A stretch of DNA of 64,000 nucleotides from Silvania confinis (GCF_025564085.1 NZ_JAMGZJ010000061.1:1-64000); one strand, 5' to 3'. Shown: positions 10,483 through 18,834, numbered from the stretch's first letter. Program-made: numbers and translations. The notes: generated by a model not told the origin, from the sequence alone.

Positions 10483-11769
10483 TTACTGCATCCCCAACAA
10501 ATGCGGTAACCACAGCGAAATCGCCGGAACGTAGGTGACCAGGCCCAGCACCACCAGCAGCATGCCGTAGAACGGCAGCATGGCGCGCACCACGGTTTCG
10601 ATCTTCTGCTTACTCACCGCACTGGCGACAAACAGCACCGAACCTACCGGCGGCGTAATCAGACCGATCCCCAGGTTCACCATCATGATCATGCCAAAAT
10701 GCACCGGATCGATACCCAGCGAGTTGGTCACCGGCAGCAGCACCGGCGTCAGGATCAGGATCAGCGGCGCCATGTCCATCAGCGTGCCCACCAACAGCAG
10801 CATGATGTTGAGGTACATCAGGATCACGTACTTGTTATCCGACAGCGAGGTAAAGAACTCGGTGATCCGCATCGGCAGCTGCATGTAGGTCATCACCGCG
10901 CCAAAGGCCGCCGCAAAACCGATCAGGATCATGACGATCGTCACCGTTTTCACCGTCCGGCACATCAGCTTCGGCAGTTCGCTCCACTTGTAGTCGCGGT
11001 AGATAAACATGGTGACAAAGAACGCCCACAGGCAGGCGACCGCCGCCGATTCCGTAGCGGTGAAAATCCCCGATAATATGCCGCCAAGGATGATCACCAC
11101 CGTCATCAGGCCCCACAGCGCATCGACAAAAATCCTCAGCGCCTGCTTAAACGGGATCCGTTCGCCTTTTGGATAGCCGCGCTTGTGGGCAAAGCCCAGG
11201 CACAGAAGCATCAGGCAAAACCCGAGCAGCAGTCCCGGCAGTACCCCGGCGATAAACAGCGTGGCGATCGACACCGTGCCGCCCGCCGCCAGGGAGTAGA
11301 TCACCGAGTTATGGCTCGGCGGGATCAGGATCGCCTGCACCGAACCGCTGGCCGTCACCGCCGCCGCGTATTCACGCGGGTAGCCCTTCTTTTCCATCTC
11401 CGGGATCATCACGCTGCCGATAGAGGCGGTATCCGCCACCGACGAGCCCGAAATGGCACCGAAGAAGGTCGAGGCGACGATATTCACCAGCGACAGTCCG
11501 CCGCGGATAAAGCCGACAAAGATATACGCGAAGTTGACCAGCCGCCGGGCGATACCCCCTTCCGCCATGATCGCCCCGGCAAGGATAAAGAACGGGATCG
11601 CCAGCAAGGTGAACTTATTGACCCCGCTGGTTATCTGGATCATCAGCGCTTCCAGCGGCAGATCGATCCACAGCGCCCCCGCCACCGCACTCAATCCGAC
11701 GGCAAACGCCACCGGCATCCCCAGCGCCAGCAAAATGGCGAGGGTGAAGAGCAAAATAAAAGCATCCAT
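10483..11769 (-). CDS. TRAP transporter, large permease subunit (DctM family)
   Basis: Membrane subunit of a tripartite ATP-independent periplasmic transporter, which uses a sodium or proton gradient to import substrates captured by a periplasmic protein. The 428-residue protein starts MDAFILLFTLAILLALGMP and has about 12 hydrophobic segments with the DctM motifs PFFILAGAIMAEGG and SGSSVADTASIGSVMIP. Start at 11769 follows AAGGGGTGAATC. It is third of three genes on the minus strand (binding protein, small, large permease). E. coli has no transporter at this site. Substrate not determinable from the sequence; family substrates are mostly carboxylates and sugar acids. Confidence 0.93.
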   Translation of the reverse strand: MDAFILLFTLAILLALGMPVAFAVGLSAVAGALWIDLPLEALMIQITSGVNKFTLLAIPFFILAGAIMAEGGIARRLVNFAYIFVGFIRGGLSLVNIVASTFFGAISGSSVADTASIGSVMIPEMEKKGYPREYAAAVTASGSVQAILIPPSHNSVIYSLAAGGTVSIATLFIAGVLPGLLLGFCLMLLCLGFAHKRGYPKGERIPFKQALRIFVDALWGLMTVVIILGGILSGIFTATESAAVACLWAFFVTMFIYRDYKWSELPKLMCRTVKTVTIVMILIGFAAAFGAVMTYMQLPMRITEFFTSLSDNKYVILMYLNIMLLLVGTLMDMAPLILILTPVLLPVTNSLGIDPVHFGMIMMVNLGIGLITPPVGSVLFVASAVSKQKIETVVRAMLPFYGMLLVVLGLVTYVPAISLWLPHLLGMQ

Positions 11770-11779
11770 GATTCACCCC

Positions 11780-12289
11780 TTAACTGTGGTTGCCGATCAT
11801 CACGACCGGGCGGTTTTCCTGGGAGCCGAACATCAGGCGCTCCAGCACGAACAGAATGAGGATCGCCGAGCCGACGGGCAGCGGCAGATAGCTCTCACCG
11901 GAGGTCAGAATAGGGAACTCTGCCACCGGCTGTTCCCACAACTCGACGCAGAGCAGATAGCTGTACCAGAAGATGATCAGCGAAATCAGCAGCATCAGCA
12001 GATCAACAATCCTGGCGCACAGCGCTTTTAACCCCGCTGGCAGGCGGTCAGTCAGCATGTTCACCGCGATATGCGATCCGGCGCGGTAACCCACCGCCGC
12101 GCCGATAAAGGTAAAGGTCACCATGCAGATAATGGCCACCGGCTCAGGCCACGACTCACCGCGGTTGAGGACGTAGCGGGAAAAAATCCCAATCGGAATA
12201 ACGATAGTCATGATCAGCAGCGAGAGGCCCGCCACGGTCATGGCGAGCAGATACAGACGATCCATCCACTTCAGATAGCGCTCGGACAT
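11780..12289 (-). CDS. TRAP transporter, small permease subunit (DctQ family)
   Basis: A 169-residue membrane protein with four hydrophobic segments (YLLAMTVAGLSLLIMTIVIPIGIFSRYVL and three later ones), the size and topology of DctQ subunits that pair with DctM. The family marker W(P)EPVAIICMVTFTFIGAAVGYR is clear. Start at 12289 follows GGAGGACGT. The 10-base gap to the large permease and 21-base gap to the binding protein show one operon. Confidence 0.92.
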   Translation of the reverse strand: MSERYLKWMDRLYLLAMTVAGLSLLIMTIVIPIGIFSRYVLNRGESWPEPVAIICMVTFTFIGAAVGYRAGSHIAVNMLTDRLPAGLKALCARIVDLLMLLISLIIFWYSYLLCVELWEQPVAEFPILTSGESYLPLPVGSAILILFVLERLMFGSQENRPVVMIGNHS

Positions 12290-12310
12290 ACGTCCTCCAC
12301 AGGGCCGGGT

Positions 12311-13285
12311 TTACTGAACGTCAGCGATGGCTTTCATCAGATCCTGATGCTTTTTCTCGCCATACTCTGCGCGCACCGGCTCTGTCGCCTTGATAAATAC
12401 CGCCTTGTCGATGTCATGGAACTGCACGCCACCGGCTTTCATTTTTTCCAGCGCCTGCTGGTTGTAGGCCTGCCACAGCTTGCGCTGTTCAAACTGCGCT
12501 TCGCGGGCCAGGGTCAGGATTTTTTGCTGGTCGTCGGCGCTCAGCTTGTCCCATTTCACTTTGGAGTAGAGCAACATTTCCGGGGTGATGAAGTGGCCGC
12601 TGAGGGTGTAGTTTTTGGCAACCGGCATGTAGTTATGGGCGACAAAGGTTGGCGGGTTATTTTCTGCCCCGTCGATCACCCCGGTCTGCATCCCGCTGTA
12701 AACCTCACTCACCCCCATTGCCACCGAGTTGGCGCCCATGTCTTTCAGCGTGGCCAGCGCCACCGGGCTACCCTGCACGCGGATCTTCATCCCTTTTAAA
12801 TCTTCCGGCTTGGCCACCGGGTTCTTGGTGATCAGGTTGCGGGTACCGGAGTCCATCCAGCCGAGGAATACCAGCCGGGATTTTGGATTGGCGGTCAGCT
12901 TCTCACCGATGGCTTTACCGACGTCACCGTCGATCACCTTGTGCATATGATCTTCATCGCGGAAGACGTACGGCAGGGTAAAGACTTCGATATCCGGCAG
13001 GATGGCGGCAACCGGCGCCATCGATACGCGGATGATGTCGATAGCGCCCATCTGCGCCTGCTCGATCATCTGTTTTTCATCCCCCAACACGCCGCCGGGG
13101 AAGACTTTGATCTCCAGCTTGCCGTCAGTTTGTTGTTTCAGTTTTTCGCCCATCTGCTGTACCGCCACCACGTTCGGGTAGCCTTCAGGATGGACATCGG
13201 CGGCTTTAATGGTTTGCGCAGAAACGGAACAGGCAATAGCAGACAGGCACAGAGCAGCCAGCAACGGCTTGAGGGTCGTTTTCAT
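12311..13285 (-). CDS. TRAP transporter, periplasmic solute-binding protein (DctP family)
   Basis: Secreted 324-residue receptor with a signal peptide (MKTTLKPLLAALCLSAIACSVSAQ) followed by the DctP fold: FPGGVLGDEKQMIEQAQMGAIDI, LPYVFRDEDHMHKV and the segment KGMKIRVQGSPV, which holds the conserved arginine that pairs with a carboxylate on the ligand, then EVYSGMQTGVIDGAENNP. So an organic-acid ligand is likely; which one is not visible. Start at 13285 follows GGAGTTGACTCG. First gene of the TRAP operon, with a palindrome about 50 bases upstream that may be its operator. No regulator or catabolic enzyme is adjacent. Confidence 0.93.
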   Translation of the reverse strand: MKTTLKPLLAALCLSAIACSVSAQTIKAADVHPEGYPNVVAVQQMGEKLKQQTDGKLEIKVFPGGVLGDEKQMIEQAQMGAIDIIRVSMAPVAAILPDIEVFTLPYVFRDEDHMHKVIDGDVGKAIGEKLTANPKSRLVFLGWMDSGTRNLITKNPVAKPEDLKGMKIRVQGSPVALATLKDMGANSVAMGVSEVYSGMQTGVIDGAENNPPTFVAHNYMPVAKNYTLSGHFITPEMLLYSKVKWDKLSADDQQKILTLAREAQFEQRKLWQAYNQQALEKMKAGGVQFHDIDKAVFIKATEPVRAEYGEKKHQDLMKAIADVQ

Positions 13286-13333
13286 CGAGTCAACTCCAGG
13301 GTAGTGAGGGTAATTATCGGAACGTTGTTTTAG

Positions 13334-13349
13334 TTTTGAACGTTTAAAA
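13334..13349. promoter_or_regulatory. Candidate operator of the TRAP operon
   Basis: TTTTGAACGTTTAAAA is palindromic at 14 of 16 positions around a central CG, about 50 bases upstream of the binding-protein start. A second AACGTT core sits at 13321-13326. This looks like a LacI-, GntR- or similar dimer site, but no regulator gene is adjacent, so the partner is unknown. Confidence 0.4.
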
Positions 13350-13455
13350 ACTAGACCACACCCTGAAAAGCGGAGGTGAAGCGCCTCACAAAAAGCGCCA
13401 AATAATGAAATGGTGGTTTAGAACTGTGGCAGAGGTCATGCGGAGGAGCCATTTT

Positions 13456-13499
13456 GCGCCCTCTCCCCGTGAGAGGGGGCCGGGGTAAGGGCATCAGGC
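13456..13499. repeat. Intergenic repeat, CCCTCTCCCCGTGAGAGGG family
   Basis: GCCCTCTCCCCGTGAGAGGG followed by GGCCGGGGTAAGGGCATCA. A second full copy is at 46429-46473 and a cut copy at 123-149. The first half folds on itself (CCCTCTC / GAGAGGG). It lies between tusA and the TRAP operon. Confidence 0.7.
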
Positions 13500-13521
13500 C
13501 GCATACCGCCAGGAAGGTCGA

Positions 13522-13764
13522 TTACCCTTTGCGGATAAGATATTTGTACGGCAGTTCCTCGGTCTCCTGCGCCAGCAGCTCATGTTCCATAAAAGTACAG
13601 AAGCCGGGAATATCGCGGGTGGTGGCCGGATCGTCGGCAATAATCAGCAGGGTTTCGCCGGTTTGCATATTGCGCACCGTTTTACGCACCATCATCACCG
13701 GCTCCGGGCAGCGCAGGCCCTGGGCATCAAGGGTATGGTCAGGGCTGGAAAACAGATCGGTCAT
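13522..13764 (-). CDS. tusA: Sulfur carrier protein TusA
   Basis: Small cytoplasmic protein that accepts persulfide sulfur from IscS and passes it to TusBCD for the 2-thiouridine modification of tRNA. The 80-residue product is close to E. coli TusA ([25 protein letters not shown]) and has the active cysteine at residue 19 in the GLRCPEP motif; it ends one residue short of the E. coli form. An ATG directly upstream (13767) would add one Met. Stand-alone gene, divergent from yhhQ. Confidence 0.96.
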   Translation of the reverse strand: MTDLFSSPDHTLDAQGLRCPEPVMMVRKTVRNMQTGETLLIIADDPATTRDIPGFCTFMEHELLAQETEELPYKYLIRKG

Positions 13765-13894
13765 CATCGTCTCGCTCAGGTAAAAAACGGCAGTAGTTTA
13801 CGCCCCGCAGAGGGCAATGCAAACCAGGTTAACGATTGCGTGAAAATCAACCATTGCAAAGATGAATCAAAGCAGTATGATGCAGCCGGTTTTA

Positions 13895-13925
13895 TTGGGT
13901 TCCCTCACCCCAACTTATAAAAAGG
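13895..13925 (+). ncRNA. preQ1-I-type riboswitch upstream of yhhQ
   Basis: The leader can fold as an H-type pseudoknot. P1 is TTGGG (13895-13899) with CCCAA (13909-13913); the pyrimidine-rich loop TTCCCTCAC carries CCT (13903-13905), which can pair with AGG (13923-13925) at the end of the A-rich strand CTTATAAAAAGG. AAAAGG is also the ribosome-binding site, 7 bases before the yhhQ ATG, so ligand binding should block translation. Size, A-rich third loop and linkage to a queuosine-precursor transporter all fit preQ1-I. Confidence 0.75.
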
Positions 13926-13932
13926 TCACAAT

Positions 13933-14598
13933 ATGACGCAGTTCTCTCAATCGCAGCGCGTAAAAGCGTTGTTCTGGCTTTCGCTTTTTCATCTGCTGGT
14001 GATCACCTCCAGTAACTATCTGGTACAGCTGCCGATCTCCATTTTTGGTTTGCACACTACCTGGGGCGCATTCAGCTTCCCGTTTATCTTCCTTGCTACC
14101 GATCTCACCGTGCGCATGTTTGGCGCGCCGCTGGCCCGACGCATTATTTTTGCCGTCATGCTCCCGGCGCTGTTTGTGTCGTACGTGATCTCCTCCCTGT
14201 TCTATATGGGAAGCTGGCAGGGATTTGAAGCCCTGACCCACTTCAACCTGTTCGTTGCCCGTATCGCCGCCGCCAGTTTTATGGCCTATGCGCTGGGGCA
14301 GATCCTTGATGTGCATGTGTTTAACCGTCTGCGGCAGAACCATCGCTGGTGGATGGCGCCGACCGCCTCCACGCTGTTTGGTAACGTCAGCGATACACTG
14401 GCCTTTTTCTTTATCGCGTTCTGGCGCAGCCCGGACCCGTTTATGGCCCAGCACTGGATGGAAATTGCGCTCGTGGATTACGCCTTTAAGGTGCTTATCA
14501 GCCTGGTGTTCTTCCTGCCGATGTACGGCGTGCTGCTGAATATGTTGCTGAAAAGATTCGCAGATAAATCTGAAAGTTCGGCATTGCAGGCCGGTTAA
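13933..14598 (+). CDS. yhhQ: Queuosine precursor transporter YhhQ
   Basis: Inner-membrane importer for preQ0/preQ1, used to make queuosine in tRNA anticodons. The 221-residue protein begins MTQFSQSQRVKALFWLSLFHLLVITSSNYLVQLP, has about six hydrophobic segments and the COG1738/DUF165 hallmark TLFGNVSDTLAFFFIAFW. The start at 13933 follows AAAAAGGTCACAAT, part of the preQ1-type riboswitch, which gives a direct feedback loop between precursor level and its uptake. Confidence 0.95.
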   Translation: MTQFSQSQRVKALFWLSLFHLLVITSSNYLVQLPISIFGLHTTWGAFSFPFIFLATDLTVRMFGAPLARRIIFAVMLPALFVSYVISSLFYMGSWQGFEALTHFNLFVARIAAASFMAYALGQILDVHVFNRLRQNHRWWMAPTASTLFGNVSDTLAFFFIAFWRSPDPFMAQHWMEIALVDYAFKVLISLVFFLPMYGVLLNMLLKRFADKSESSALQAG

Positions 14599-14670
14599 AG
14601 GTTCCCCTGAACAGTTGTGATAAGATGGATGGATGCGCCGTTATGGCCGTTTATCGAAAGGAAGAATTCA

Positions 14671-15228
14671 ATGCGCAATCTGGTTAAATATGTCGGGATT
14701 GGCCTGCTGGTGATGGGGCTTGCGGCCTGTGATAACAATGACGGCAAAACGCCTGTTCAGGGTGCATCTGCTGAGAGCAACGCGACGGGTCAACCGGTCA
14801 GCCTGATGGAGGGCAAACTGAGCTTCTCTCTGCCTGCCGATATGACCGATCAGAGCGGCAAGCTGGGTACGCAGGCCAACAACATGCACGTCTACTCCGA
14901 CGCCACCGGGCAAAAAGCGGTGATTGTGATCGTTGGCGACGACACCAGTGAAGACCTGGGCGTGCTGGCGAAACGTCTTGAAGATCAGCAGCGCAGCCGC
15001 GACCCGCAGCTGCAGGTAGTGACCAACAAAGCCATCGAGCTGAAGGGCCACAAGCTGCAACAGCTGGACAGCATTATCTCGGCCAAAGGCCAGACCGCGT
15101 ATTCCTCTGTGGTGCTCGGCAAACTCGACAACAAGCTGCTGACCCTGCAGATCACCCTGCCTGCTGACGATCAGCAGAAAGCGCAAACTGCCGCTGAAGG
15201 CATTATCAACACGCTGGTGATTCAGTAA
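14671..15228 (+). CDS. dcrB: Lipoprotein DcrB
   Basis: A 185-residue envelope lipoprotein with a signal peptide ending in the lipobox LAAC ([20 protein letters not shown]), matching E. coli DcrB in length and nearly throughout the mature part ([19 protein letters not shown]). In E. coli it is required for adsorption of phages C1 and C6 and helps envelope lipoprotein homeostasis. Start at 14671 follows AAAGGAAGAATTCA; an in-frame ATG upstream would destroy the signal peptide. Its terminator lies inside the 3' end of convergent yhhS. Confidence 0.96.
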   Translation: MRNLVKYVGIGLLVMGLAACDNNDGKTPVQGASAESNATGQPVSLMEGKLSFSLPADMTDQSGKLGTQANNMHVYSDATGQKAVIVIVGDDTSEDLGVLAKRLEDQQRSRDPQLQVVTNKAIELKGHKLQQLDSIISAKGQTAYSSVVLGKLDNKLLTLQITLPADDQQKAQTAAEGIINTLVIQ

Positions 15229-15229
15229 G

Positions 15230-16438
15230 TTATTGCGATGAAATGGCCTCCGTTGGAGGCCATTTTTTTAACCGCCACGTCAGCAGTAACGCCACCGCCA
15301 CCAGCCCCGCCGCCGCCAGATAGATAACCGGCACCCCGGCCCACGCCATCACCAGCCCGGCCAGCGGCCCGGTCACCCCTAACGACATATCCATAAACAC
15401 CGTGTAGGTTGCCAGCGCTGCGCCCTGATTTTGCTGCGGCACCGCTTTCACCGCCACCACTCCCAGCGCCGGGAACACCAGCGAGAAGCCCGCCCCCGCG
15501 AGCAAGACGCCGGTTTTCGCCATCCACGGCGCGTCGGCGATACCGGTCAGCAACAGGCCGACAATCTCAACGCTAAAGCAGATCATTGCCACGTTCAGCC
15601 CGCCCAGCCGGTTGATGCCGTTGGGGAACAACAGCCGCGTGCCGACGAATGCACAGCTGAACAGCGTCAGGGCGAAGGCCGCGCCGTCCCAGCCTTTGGC
15701 GTCGTAGAACAGGGTAATGAAGGTGGCGATCACCCCAAAACCTGCCGAGGCCAGCGCCAGCGCCATCCCGTACGGCCAGACGCGACCCAGCACCGCGCGA
15801 AACGGCATCGGCTTGCCTTTGCTGGCTTTCACCGCCGGTCGCGGCAGCGCGAACAGGATCGCCATCAGCGCCACCACCATGATGGTCAGCGCCAGGCCAT
15901 TCAGCCCGCTGTAGCGATAGCACAGAACCCCGAGCGGTGCCCCCATCGCCATCGCGCCGTAGGTGACAATCCCATTCCAGGAGATCACCCGCCCGATATG
16001 CGACGCGCCCACTACGCCCACGCCCCACAGCGTCGATCCGGTACCGGCCAGGCTTTGTCCGACGCCAAGGATCACCCTGCCCAGACACAGCAGCGCCAGG
16101 CTCACCATCGGCCAGCCGCTGGTGAAACCGGCCAGCAGATAGCTCACGCCGCTGAGGAAGCAGCCGCACAGCCCCAGCACCACAATGCTTTTTGGGCCAA
16201 ACAGGTCGGCGTAGCGCCCGGCATAAGGGCGGCTTAGTAGCGTCGCGAAGTATTGCAGGCTGATCACCAGCCCCGCCCAGAAGGCGCTAAAGCCCATGAC
16301 GTCATGCACATAGCCGGGAAGAACTGCCAGCGGCAGGCCGATGGTCAGGTAGCTGGCAAAGTTGAAAATAACGACAGAAACAATCCGCAGATTTAGACGA
16401 AATCCGCTCAGCGCCGGTTCGGCGGCAGGTACGGGCAT
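15230..16438 (-). CDS. yhhS: Major facilitator superfamily transporter YhhS
   Basis: A 402-residue, 12-segment MFS exporter of the YhhS/arabinose-efflux type; E. coli YhhS has been linked to glyphosate export, but the natural substrate is unknown. The sequence tracks E. coli YhhS strongly (NFASYLTIGLPLAVLPGYVHDVMGFSAFWAGL; SRPYAGRYAD between segments 2 and 3 is the MFS loop motif). Start at 16438 (MPVPAAEPALSG) aligns with E. coli and is preceded by GGTGAGCCTA; a GTG nine bases upstream is possible. Convergent with dcrB, only one base between stops. Confidence 0.94.
   Translation of the reverse strand: MPVPAAEPALSGFRLNLRIVSVVIFNFASYLTIGLPLAVLPGYVHDVMGFSAFWAGLVISLQYFATLLSRPYAGRYADLFGPKSIVVLGLCGCFLSGVSYLLAGFTSGWPMVSLALLCLGRVILGVGQSLAGTGSTLWGVGVVGASHIGRVISWNGIVTYGAMAMGAPLGVLCYRYSGLNGLALTIMVVALMAILFALPRPAVKASKGKPMPFRAVLGRVWPYGMALALASAGFGVIATFITLFYDAKGWDGAAFALTLFSCAFVGTRLLFPNGINRLGGLNVAMICFSVEIVGLLLTGIADAPWMAKTGVLLAGAGFSLVFPALGVVAVKAVPQQNQGAALATYTVFMDMSLGVTGPLAGLVMAWAGVPVIYLAAAGLVAVALLLTWRLKKWPPTEAISSQ
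15241..15271 (+). terminator. Terminator of dcrB, embedded in the 3' end of yhhS
   Basis: AAATGGCCTCC (15241-15251) / GGAGGCCATTT (15255-15265) with a GTT loop and a run of seven T. It starts 13 bases after the dcrB stop. On the other strand the same bases encode the last residues of YhhS. Confidence 0.85.
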
Positions 16439-16582
16439 TAGGCTCACCAGAATTTTTACAACAGTGTTTCACTATTACCACGTCAGGCGCGGAAAATCAG
16501 CAGCGACTTTAAGAATACAGGTGCCTACCGAAGCGTGGCGCGCACACTACACTTTAGGGGCATCTCATAACAAGGAAACGCT

Positions 16583-17632
16583 ATGACAACCACGCCGCCC
16601 GACAAAGTGGGTTTACACATATTGCTGAAGCTGGCCTGCCTGGTGGTGATCCTCGCAGGTATCCACGCCGGGGCGGATATTCTCGTACAGCTATTACTGG
16701 CGCTCTTCTTCGCCATCGTTCTCAACCCCCTCGTCACCTGGTTTATCCGCCGGGGCGTAAAGCGGCCTGTCGCCATCACCATTGTGGTGATAGTGATGCT
16801 GATCGTGCTGACGGCGCTGTTTGGCGTGCTGGCGGCATCGCTCAGTGAATTTTCTGCCCTGCTGCCAAAGTACAATAAAGAGCTGACGCGCAAGATTGTC
16901 GACTTGCAGGAGATGTTCCCGGTACTCAACCTGCATATCTCGCCAGAACGGATGCTGAAACGTATGGACTCCGAAAAGGTGATGACCTTTGCCACCGCGC
17001 TAATGACCCAACTTTCCGGGGCGATGGCCAGCGTGCTGCTGCTGGTGATGACCGTGGTCTTCATGCTGTTTGAAGTGCGCCACGTGCCGTACAAAATGCG
17101 CTTTGCCCTGAACAATCCGCAGGTCCACATCGCCGGTTTGCACCGGGCGCTGAAGGGCGTTTCCCATTATCTGGCGCTGAAAACGCTGTTAAGCCTGTGG
17201 ACCGGGGCCATCGTCTGGCTCGGGTTGGTGCTGCTCGACGTGCAGTTCGCCCTGATGTGGGGGGTGCTGGCTTTTCTGCTGAACTATGTGCCCAATATTG
17301 GCGCGGTGCTCTCCGCCGTACCTCCAATGATCCAGGCGTTTCTGTTTAACGGCTTTTACGAATGTATGCTGGTGGGGGCGCTGTTTCTTATCGTGCATAT
17401 GATTCTGGGTAACATCGTTGAACCCCGGATGATGGGCCACAGGCTGGGGATGTCGACGATGGTGGTGTTCCTGTCATTATTGATCTGGGGATGGTTGCTC
17501 GGCCCGGTAGGGATGCTGCTGTCCGTCCCGCTGACCAGCGTGTGTAAGATCTGGATGGAGACCACGCAGGGCGGGAGCAAACTGGCGATCCTGCTCGGCC
17601 CCGGCAGGCCAAAAAGCCGATTGCCGGGATAG
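16583..17632 (+). CDS. yhhT: AI-2E family membrane protein YhhT
   Basis: A 349-residue integral membrane protein of the AI-2E/PerM family (UPF0118) with about eight hydrophobic segments and the C-terminal hallmark NIVEPRMMGHRLGMSTMVVFLSLLIWGWLLGPVGMLLSVPL. Some relatives export autoinducer-2 or act as Na+/H+ antiporters; which applies to YhhT is not established. Start at 16583 follows AAGGAAACGCT. In E. coli K-12 acpT follows directly; here the 17-gene cluster lies between them. Confidence 0.94.
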   Translation: MTTTPPDKVGLHILLKLACLVVILAGIHAGADILVQLLLALFFAIVLNPLVTWFIRRGVKRPVAITIVVIVMLIVLTALFGVLAASLSEFSALLPKYNKELTRKIVDLQEMFPVLNLHISPERMLKRMDSEKVMTFATALMTQLSGAMASVLLLVMTVVFMLFEVRHVPYKMRFALNNPQVHIAGLHRALKGVSHYLALKTLLSLWTGAIVWLGLVLLDVQFALMWGVLAFLLNYVPNIGAVLSAVPPMIQAFLFNGFYECMLVGALFLIVHMILGNIVEPRMMGHRLGMSTMVVFLSLLIWGWLLGPVGMLLSVPLTSVCKIWMETTQGGSKLAILLGPGRPKSRLPG

Positions 17633-17659
17633 CCGTGCCTTCTCATACTGTGAATAATG

Positions 17660-17690
17660 CCTGCCGCATTAAAAGCGGCAGGTTTATTTA
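17660..17690 (+). terminator. Terminator of yhhT
   Basis: CCTGCCGC (17660-17667) / GCGGCAGG (17675-17682), 7-base loop, then TTTATTTAT. It separates yhhT from the polyene-type cluster. Confidence 0.8.
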
Positions 17691-18111
17691 TCTAACAGAA
17701 TGGTCTTATCGCATTAAAATAAAAAACACCTGAATTACATTTATTTAAAGAGTGCCAAACACCTTTAATTTTCGCCTTATTAGTAAGCAAATAACCCTGC
17801 GCAAATACCCTCTGCACGCCACGGGTATTAATGTAAGGTGAGTATTCTTAAAAAAGTGAATGATTATTACGGGATGCCGTCATGACTCTGATAAATAACA
17901 ACTTAATCCCCATCAGATTCAAGTTCCCTCATTTTTATTTAATGTCATACCCCCTCTTATATTCGCCAGCAGGCCGACAAAATTGTACGATGTCGGCGGC
18001 AATAGCCTTTTTTACTGCATTGAGACATTTTATCCCTATCCGGAGTCAGCAAACTTCAGGGTCAGGCTATGCTTCGTTATTGGATTACGGATTTATCGCG
18101 GACGCGCGCAG
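17691..18111 (+). promoter_or_regulatory. AT-rich leader region of the polyene-type cluster
   Basis: About 420 bases without a recognisable gene, clearly more AT-rich than both flanks. It must contain the promoter of the 17-gene operon, but no convincing -35/-10 pair or known operator was found. The only open frame with a proper relation to the first gene is the 77-codon ORF at 17882-18115. Confidence 0.5.
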
Positions 18112-18115
18112 ATGA
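17882..18115 (+). CDS. Possible translated leader ORF (77 aa)
   Basis: ATG at 17882 is preceded by GGGATGCCGTC and the frame runs to a TGA at 18113-18115 that overlaps the first cluster gene's ATG as ATGA. That overlap is the same coupling used between most genes downstream. The peptide (MTLINNNLIPIRFKFPHFYLM at the start) matches nothing I recognise and has no clear domain or signal peptide. It may be a leader that couples translation to the cluster, or chance. Confidence 0.25.
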   Translation: MTLINNNLIPIRFKFPHFYLMSYPLLYSPAGRQNCTMSAAIAFFTALRHFIPIRSQQTSGSGYASLLDYGFIADARR

Positions 18116-18834
18116 AATTTGCACTTAACATTCTCGACTGGCAAGCCAGAGCGCCAGGCCTTAGCGATGTCAGTCAGTGGCTGGCATGGTCGCAAGGTTT
18201 GCACGCCATCGATCCTGCTGCGCCGCAGGCGAAACTGACCGACCTGCCGATGATGACTGCCCGCCGCCTCAATTCTGGCAGCAAGCTGGCGGTGGATTGC
18301 GGGCTGGCAATGGTGCGTAAACACGCCATCGATGCCGTGGTCTACACCAGCCGTCACGGTGAACTGGAACATAACTATCGCATTCTGCATGCGCTGGCCT
18401 GCGAACAGGACGTTTCTCCGACCGATTTCGCCATGTCCGTACACAACTCAGCGGTTGGCAATCTCACCATTGCTGCGCGTCAGCCGATAGTCTCGTCATC
18501 GCTTTCCGCCGGACGGGATACTTTTCAACAGGGCTTATGCGAAGTGCTGAGCCTGCTGCAGGGCGGATATGCCCGGGTATTGATGGTCGATTTCGACGGC
18601 GCGCTACCCGACTTTTACCCGCCTTCGCTGCCCCCGCAGATGCCCACATGGCCGTTTGCGCTGGCGCTGGTCATTGAAGCCGGGGAGACACTGCACTGCG
18701 AAACCTGTCCCGGCACGTCCCAGGCTGAGGCCTCGCTGCCGCAGAGCCTGCTGTTCCTCCGGCACTATCTTCGTCATGATCCGCAGTTTGCGATCGCCGG
18801 CGAGCGCCTGCAGTGGCAATGGACGCGCGCATGA
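18112..18834 (+). CDS. Ketosynthase-like chain-length factor (PF13723 type), ApeC-like
   Basis: A 240-residue protein of the short beta-ketoacyl-synthase-like family (ketoacyl-synt_2). The region where a ketosynthase has its cysteine nucleophile reads FAMSVHNSAVGNLT, with no cysteine, so it is probably a non-catalytic partner of a true ketosynthase, like the chain-length factors of type II polyketide systems. The likely partner is the enzyme at 28023. The ATG at 18112 gives the family start MKFALNILDWQARAPGL; the frame is open further upstream but only from a TTG in the leader. First structural gene of the operon, ATGA overlap with the acyltransferase that follows. Confidence 0.8.
   Translation: MKFALNILDWQARAPGLSDVSQWLAWSQGLHAIDPAAPQAKLTDLPMMTARRLNSGSKLAVDCGLAMVRKHAIDAVVYTSRHGELEHNYRILHALACEQDVSPTDFAMSVHNSAVGNLTIAARQPIVSSSLSAGRDTFQQGLCEVLSLLQGGYARVLMVDFDGALPDFYPPSLPPQMPTWPFALALVIEAGETLHCETCPGTSQAEASLPQSLLFLRHYLRHDPQFAIAGERLQWQWTRA

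Noticed and set aside
17983-18111. N-terminal extension of the chain-length-factor frame
   Set aside because: It depends on a TTG without a ribosome site and adds 43 residues not expected in the family; ATG 18112 has the ATGA junction.
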